This document shows positions 23,694 to 27,090 of a stretch of 27,090 nt of DNA, in pieces (within the stretch, counting starts at the first letter, position 1; every line of letters begins with the position of its first letter). Both the position numbers and the translations under genes were made by a program. The notes under the pieces are model-generated. The model was not told the DNA's origin. It saw only the letters and a list, made by a program, of their open reading frames with translations, and did no database searches. Source of the stretch: CAZQHK01 sp964593455 (lineage in GTDB: Bacteria; Muiribacteriota; CAYSPT01); assembly GCA_964593455.1 (NCBI GenBank), contig CAZQHK010000049.1, forward strand, positions 1 through 27,090, in the 5' to 3' direction.

Positions 23694-23865
23694 CGAAAAA
23701 TGTAGTTGGCTTCTACTGCGGTTCGAAAACAACCGCACCTACTGCGTTGCGCTCGGTCAGCCATCCTCACCGTAATATACATTACGCTTCCGGTTGGCTT
23801 CGGTCGCACGCCTTGTATCTGTGGCTGTTTTCTTCACCTCATGACGAAGCCAACTACATTTTTCG
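23694..23865. repeat. 172-base nested palindromic element between convergent genes
   Basis: Perfect 20-bp terminal inverted repeats at 23694-23713 and 23846-23865. Inside are a TGCGGTT/AACCGCA hairpin (23717-23723 with 23731-23737) and a larger nested hairpin. In that hairpin GCGtTGCG pairs with CGCACGC, AGCCA (23759-23763) pairs with TGGCT (23795-23799), and CGTAAT (23771-23776) pairs with ATTACG (23781-23786). CTACTGCG occurs twice. The right arm ends in a T-run on either strand, so it can also act as a two-way terminator for the Nramp-like and DUF389 genes. It looks like a REP/MITE-type extragenic element. It encodes nothing convincing. Confidence 0.75.
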
Positions 23866-23875
23866 GGTTTCAACC

Positions 23876-24889
23876 TTATCGTTGTGATACGATAATGAGC
23901 GCTGCCAGCGCGGCCAGGAGCAAGGTCCACAGGATAATGGCCCGCCGGGTAGCCAGCCGGGCTTTATCTATCTCCCACCATGAGAGCGGACGAATTCCCT
24001 GTCCCAGGAAAGTTATGACACCGGCCAGGTTAACGCATATCACGTTGACCAGGAAAAGAAGGGTCGCGTTCCAGGCCAGTCCCAGGTATCCGGCACCCAG
24101 GAGAAGTCCCATGGAGACCAGGGGTGGCAGCATGGCCACCGCTACCATGACACCTACCAGGGTGGTGGAGAGGCCGGTGGTGAAGGAGAGCACCCCGGCG
24201 CTTCCCGAAGCCAGGGCCAGAACGATGTCGGAAAGACCGACTCGGGTGCGGGCCGCCAATTCGGGGCTTTCCGGATGGACTTGCAGCACGATGCCGGCCA
24301 AGACCGAAAAGATAAGCGCGATGAAAATTCCGATAAGCAGTGTTTTCAAGGCTGCCCACGCCAATTTGGAGTCGCCCAGGGTGGTGGCTAATGACAGGGC
24401 CACGTTAGGTCCGAGCAGCGGTGCGATGATCATGGCCCCGATAATGACTGCGACATTACTCTGGATGATTCCTACCGCCGCCACCATGGAGGAGAGAACC
24501 ACCATAATGGAAAAGATGGTGGAAAGTTTTGCCGTATCTGCCACCTCTGCATACAGTTCTTCCCGGCTGACCCTGTTTGCCGCCGGCGGTTTCTCCTGCT
24601 CACTCCCGTCTCCTGTAAGATTCACTGGTATTTCGTTGCTTTCGGGTCGCGGTATAGTAGCCAGCACCGGCATTAGGATGAGCTTGAATCCTTGCATATG
24701 GCGAAAGTTTTTCTCTAGCAGATCGAGTACCGCTTCCGACTGCTCCACCGGCACTAAAATCTTCATTTGCAAACGGCCATCCGCCAATATGTCTTCCCAC
24801 ACCTCGATGGTCGGTTGGTCGTCGGTAAGTTGCCGGAATCTGTCCTGGGATTCCTCGGGGAGAACGAGCTCGATCAATCGCTGGGCCAT
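23876..24889 (-). CDS. DUF389/TIGR00341-family membrane protein
   Basis: 337 residues. The cytoplasmic N-terminal part (1-100) looks ACT-like: MAQRLIELVLPEE and EQSEAVLDLLEKNF. Then come about six membrane segments with the family blocks STIFSIMVVLSSMVAAVGIIQSN, AVIIGAMIIAPLLGPNVALSLAT, and VGVMVAVAMLPPLVSMGLLLGAG. This matches the TIGR00341/DUF389 family, whose function is unknown. A linker of about 30 residues joins the two parts. ATG 24889 has GGAG six bases upstream. The gene is convergent with the Nramp-like gene across the palindromic element, and its promoter is not clear. Confidence 0.85.
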   Translation of the reverse strand: MAQRLIELVLPEESQDRFRQLTDDQPTIEVWEDILADGRLQMKILVPVEQSEAVLDLLEKNFRHMQGFKLILMPVLATIPRPESNEIPVNLTGDGSEQEKPPAANRVSREELYAEVADTAKLSTIFSIMVVLSSMVAAVGIIQSNVAVIIGAMIIAPLLGPNVALSLATTLGDSKLAWAALKTLLIGIFIALIFSVLAGIVLQVHPESPELAARTRVGLSDIVLALASGSAGVLSFTTGLSTTLVGVMVAVAMLPPLVSMGLLLGAGYLGLAWNATLLFLVNVICVNLAGVITFLGQGIRPLSWWEIDKARLATRRAIILWTLLLAALAALIIVSQR

Positions 24890-25030
24890 GGCCGCTCCAC
24901 CTTTCTTTTATCATGCAACAATACCAATTCTATCATTGTCTTACGAGTAGATTGTATTTCCCGTGGCTTCACCGGAAGAGTTGAGCCGGCCATGCTGTTT
25001 GAAATATCTCATTTTTCTTTATAAAATTCT

Positions 25031-25059
25031 TTGACTTTTGACGGCCAGTGATTTATAGT
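25031..25059 (+). promoter_or_regulatory. Sigma-70 promoter with long untranslated leader
   Basis: TTGACT (25031-25036), a 17-base spacer, then TATAGT (25054-25059). These are the same hexamers and spacing as the promoter at 2231-2259. The predicted start near 25066 is over 220 bases before the only downstream gene on this strand (25288). Confidence 0.6.
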
Positions 25060-25159
25060 AATTACGATTGAAAACAAAAAAAACAGTACAAAAAGAGTTA
25101 CTGAAAATGTTGTTTCCGAAAGCAAACATATCTGCTGGATTTAACCAACTTAACATTGA

Positions 25160-25222
25160 TATTGTAAACTATCTATTTGTTTATGTATCAATTAATCAAC
25201 GTTAAATCAACATTTTACAATA
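25160..25222. repeat. Inverted repeat enclosing three short direct repeats
   Basis: TATTGTAAA (25160-25168) and TTTACAATA (25214-25222) are perfect 9-base inverted repeats. Between them ATCAA occurs at 25187, 25195 and 25206. The layout suggests binding sites for a regulator of the small downstream gene, but AT-rich DNA yields such patterns by chance. Confidence 0.4.
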
Positions 25223-25287
25223 ATAGCTTTCTCTTTTTCTGCTGAAAATAGTAACTATGAAAAAGATGTCAGGGACGGTGATTCAAG

Positions 25288-25602
25288 GTGACAACGGTCA
25301 GTAAAAGGAAGCTTCTGAAAAACAAGAGAAAACAGATGACTTTCTCAGAAAAAATGGCGTATCTGAACCAGCTGCCACGGCACAAGATGGTCCAAAAAGG
25401 TGAAGGCAAAAGATGGTTCGATATCGGCACACTCCGACCATGGGGTCGTTTGAGCATTCAGTTTCTGCTGGATATGATGGGAGAGAAAGCCACGCCCATG
25501 GAAATTGCTTTCTTGACCCGTAGAGAATATAACGATGTACTGGCCATGTATCGGATCGTCAGAGGACTGAGACAACTTCAGAAGCGGGGAATGTTGAACT
25601 AA
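25288..25602 (+). CDS. Small basic hypothetical protein, possible winged helix
   Basis: 104 residues, strongly basic at the N-terminus (VSKRKLLKNKRKQ). The C-terminal half has the rhythm of a winged helix-turn-helix: LSIQFLLDMMGEKATPMEIAFLTRREYNDV, then RIVRGLRQLQKRGML. That last block resembles the common A-L-R-x-L-x-x-R-G-L wing entry. I do not recognise a family, so DNA binding is a guess. The start is GTG at 25288 with AAGG close by, a poor ribosome site; no better in-frame start exists. The AT-rich leader upstream carries a promoter and repeats. It overlaps the convergent STAS gene by four bases. Confidence 0.55.
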   Translation: MTTVSKRKLLKNKRKQMTFSEKMAYLNQLPRHKMVQKGEGKRWFDIGTLRPWGRLSIQFLLDMMGEKATPMEIAFLTRREYNDVLAMYRIVRGLRQLQKRGMLN

Positions 25603-25949
25603 TTGCCGGATTTACTCATCCTCTGTAATTCCGCCAGGGCTTCATCTTGGGATTCAAAAATCCTGAATATTTCATGAAAACCGGAGATACTGAAGATTTG
25701 TCTGACATTTTGACCCACGGAACAAAAAGCCATCTCTCCGCCAATGTTCCGGAGCTTCTTGGCTGCGGCCAAAACTGCGCTCAAACCTCTGCTTGAAATG
25801 TAATCGGTCTGCGAAAAATCGCATAGTATCTTTCGGGCTCCATCCTGTACCAGATCCAGAAGAACGTCTTGAGTATTGGGAGCGGTTTCCGCATCGAGGC
25901 TCTTGTCTATAAGGGCTATACTAACGCCATTAGCGGTAGTTATTTTCAT
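25599..25949 (-). CDS. STAS-domain protein (anti-sigma factor antagonist type)
   Basis: 116 residues from ATG 25949, which has GGGAGG eight bases upstream. A longer in-frame start at 26051 lacks a ribosome site and is itself upstream of the promoter. The single STAS domain has the strand/helix order of SpoIIAA/RsbV: GVSIALIDKSLDAETAP, RKILCDFSQTDYISSRGLSAVLAAAKKL, GGEMAFCSV, VRQIFSISGFHEIFRIFESQDEAL. The phosphorylatable serine is present in ISSRG. Such proteins bind an anti-sigma kinase and are switched off by phosphorylation. No kinase or sigma factor gene is in the window. Confidence 0.85.
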   Translation of the reverse strand: MKITTANGVSIALIDKSLDAETAPNTQDVLLDLVQDGARKILCDFSQTDYISSRGLSAVLAAAKKLRNIGGEMAFCSVGQNVRQIFSISGFHEIFRIFESQDEALAELQRMSKSGN

Positions 25950-26006
25950 TATCAAACCTCCCGATGGGGATAATAAGGAGTTGGTATAACATAAATATTT
26001 CTCTCT

Positions 26007-26035
26007 ATAGTAAGGGAAACGGTGAATATTGTCAA
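26007..26035 (-). promoter_or_regulatory. Promoter of the STAS gene
   Basis: Minus-strand TTGACA (26030-26035), a 17-base spacer, then TACTAT (26007-26012). The start is expected near 26000, about 50 bases before the ATG at 25949. This supports the shorter STAS protein. Confidence 0.6.
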
Positions 26036-26053
26036 TTGTGTTATGTCGCAACC

Positions 26054-26101
26054 AAATAGCCGGATACCCGGTTATTTAGTGCCAAATCCCGGTTTTCCGG
26101 G
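26054..26101. repeat. Two CCGG-centred palindromes in a divergent promoter region
   Basis: AAATAGCCGG (26054-26063) faces CCGGTTATTT (26068-26077) with one mismatch. Then CCCGG (26088-26092) faces CCGGG (26097-26101). The perfect palindrome TTGAATTCAA follows at 26109-26118. They lie between the STAS and lipoprotein promoters and could be operators for either. Confidence 0.45.
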
Positions 26102-26131
26102 TTAAAAGTTGAATTCAACAGTGCCGTGCTC

Positions 26132-26160
26132 GTGATATTCTGGTTAATGTGGATTATAAA
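26132..26160 (+). promoter_or_regulatory. Possible promoter of the lipoprotein gene
   Basis: GTGATA (26132-26137), a 17-base spacer, then TATAAA (26155-26160). The -35 is weak. The expected leader is about 65 bases and contains GGGGGAG before the ATG at 26232. Confidence 0.4.
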
Positions 26161-26231
26161 AGTGTATTTCTGCTTGATAAAACCCGATAGAAGTAGAAGA
26201 AACCACCAAAGGCGGGACGGGGGAGAAACGG

Positions 26232-27090
26232 ATGTATAAATCGGCCGGTTCTCGTCTGATAGTTGCGATAATCGGGCTCAGTATGCTGGCTCTATTGTGC
26301 GGTGGCTGCGGCAGTTGGACGTGGACGTCTTCAGACGGTGGCACGATAATGGGTTCCATAACCGAAGCCCAGATCACAGCAAAGCAACGATCAATGTTTG
26401 AACCGCGGGCAGGTACCGGTGGTTGCACTGTCTGGTTAAAGGAAGAGACAATCCTCCTCGAAACCGCTGAGACGAATTCCGAGGGCATTTTCCTTTTTTC
26501 CGGTATCAGGACAGGCGGTCCGTATGCCATTTACGCTTTCAAAGAGACCGGTTCTGATCTCCTGGCCTTGTGGAAAACCAATATCCTGGTCTCCAGCGAC
26601 CAGGTTACCCAGGTAGGGGAGCTCCCGCTAAAACAAACCAGTAAGGTTTCCGGAACAGTCATTTCCAGTGACGGCACGGTAAAAGGCGCCGAAATTACTA
26701 TGGTCGGAAAAAAAGTCATGGCGGACGATGACGGGATCTACTCGATCGATGGAATCCCGTACGGAAACGTTGAGATCTCCGTATCGGCTAAAAAATACGA
26801 TACCTCTAGCAGTGTTATCGATATCACTGCGAAAAATACAGTTCGTGATATTCTTCTGGTGTCTTCAGAGTCGTCTAGCGACACGGGGAACACCGCTCCC
26901 GCTATCGCTTTAAATTCGCCGGGAACAGGAGCGAATGAAGCCGAGACTCAATTCCTGATCGAATGGATTTCGCTTGACCCCGACGACGACGCGACGATCT
27001 CACTCTATTACGACTCGGACAAAACGGGCCAGGACGGAACGGTTATCGTGACGGGATTGTCGGAAGATACCGATTCATCTTATCAATGGA
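26232..27090 (+). CDS. Probable lipoprotein with carboxypeptidase-regulatory-like domain (cut by window edge)
   Basis: Open from ATG 26232 to the last base, at least 286 residues, with no stop. GGGGGAG is the ribosome site. A hydrophobic signal segment (IVAIIGLSMLALLCGGC) ends at Cys26, which may be lipidated, though the lipobox is not ideal (Cys at -3). An early domain (about 39-135) is followed by SGTVISSDGTVKGAEITMVGKKVMADDDGIYSIDGIPYGNVEISVSAKKYD, a typical carboxypeptidase-regulatory-like/Ig-type beta sandwich. Next come NTAPAIALNSPG and SLDPDDDATISLYYDSDKTG, the style of cadherin-like surface repeats. It is probably a large surface or outer-membrane protein. The catalytic part, if any, lies beyond the window. 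Confidence 0.8.
   Translation, partial: MYKSAGSRLIVAIIGLSMLALLCGGCGSWTWTSSDGGTIMGSITEAQITAKQRSMFEPRAGTGGCTVWLKEETILLETAETNSEGIFLFSGIRTGGPYAIYAFKETGSDLLALWKTNILVSSDQVTQVGELPLKQTSKVSGTVISSDGTVKGAEITMVGKKVMADDDGIYSIDGIPYGNVEISVSAKKYDTSSSVIDITAKNTVRDILLVSSESSSDTGNTAPAIALNSPGTGANEAETQFLIEWISLDPDDDATISLYYDSDKTGQDGTVIVTGLSEDTDSSYQW

Larger units (their letters stand above)
24890..25287. other. AT-rich intergenic region of 398 bases
   Basis: No gene fits on either strand. It holds a good promoter at 25031-25059, an inverted repeat (25160-25168 with 25214-25222) enclosing three ATCAA repeats, and A/T runs. It is the longest non-coding stretch in the window and visibly richer in A+T than its flanks, as promoter regions often are. 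Confidence 0.7.

Noticed and set aside
23706..24950. Long plus-strand open frame of 414 codons opposite the DUF389 gene
   Set aside because: It is rich in Ser, Arg, Thr and Met, matches no family, begins inside the palindromic element and mirrors a clear membrane protein on the other strand.
25187..25210. CRISPR-like or iteron array from ATCAA repeats
   Set aside because: The unit is only five bases with uneven spacing (8 and 11); there are no spacers and no cas or rep genes.
25950..26051. N-terminal extension of the STAS protein
   Set aside because: The promoter at 26007-26035 falls inside it, and the ideal ribosome site belongs to the ATG at 25949.

Overview
The window is 27,090 bases of chromosomal-type DNA of moderate GC content, densely coding, with 24 genes I can support. 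They include one cut by the right edge, which shows no stop before the window ends. The organism looks like a Gram-negative (diderm) bacterium. Evidence for this: a periplasmic-chaperone-like (Skp/OmpH-type) exported protein, a periplasmic amino-acid-binding-type protein, a FecR-domain secreted protein, a probable lipoprotein and PspA. The mixture (FeoB with DtxR-type regulators, LUD protein, B12/radical-SAM remnant, TPR-sulfotransferase, split lysine-ketoglutarate reductase/saccharopine dehydrogenase, archaeal-style GlmU-like enzyme) suggests an uncultured, possibly anaerobic lineage. I cannot assign a phylum. No rRNA, tRNA, transposase, phage gene or CRISPR array is visible.

Layout. 52-2046 (-): a large secreted protein built of two Skp/OmpH-like units. 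2268-5084 (+): lysine-ketoglutarate reductase and saccharopine dehydrogenase, the two halves of the saccharopine route of lysine breakdown, as adjacent genes. The first has a promoter so close to its ATG that the mRNA should be leaderless. 5093-7032 (+): a strong promoter, a hairpin leader or small RNA, a FecR-domain protein and a family 3 solute-binding protein. 6998-8118 (-): pspA translationally coupled to a DUF2089 zinc-ribbon/HTH protein. 8291-9529 (+): a bifunctional GlmU-like nucleotidyltransferase/left-handed beta-helix enzyme.

9540-13029 (-): a ferrous iron uptake locus. It holds a DtxR-type regulator, then feoB, a small Cys-rich zinc-ribbon protein and a DtxR-like/FeoA fusion whose helix-turn-helix looks degenerate. 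There is a DtxR-box-like site at the feoB promoter. 13267-14299: a stand-alone LUD protein with an operator-like palindrome, and a small Cys-rich protein on the other strand. 14449-16698 (+): a secreted subtilisin-family protease with a beta-propeller in front of the peptidase. 16741-17466 (-): a B12-binding/radical-SAM-type protein that has lost its middle, including the Fe-S cluster motif. 17550-19756 (+): an alpha/beta hydrolase and an unknown membrane-anchored protein with a pseudopilin-like tail. 19924-20436 (-): an unknown membrane protein.

20594-23691 (+): a TPR-sulfotransferase overlapping an atypical Nramp-like transporter. 23694-23865: a large nested palindromic element between convergent genes. 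23876-24889 (-): a DUF389/TIGR00341 membrane protein. 24890-25287: an AT-rich intergenic region with a promoter and reiterated motifs. 25288-25602 (+): a small unknown, possibly winged-helix protein. 25599-25949 (-): a STAS-domain protein. 26232 to the edge (+): a probable lipoprotein with a carboxypeptidase-regulatory-like domain.

No single spectacular new system is evident. The most worthwhile leads are the split two-regulator iron module, the palindromic element, the structured leader or small RNA at 5129-5210, the leaderless saccharopine gene, the tandem Skp-like protein and the internally deleted radical-SAM gene.
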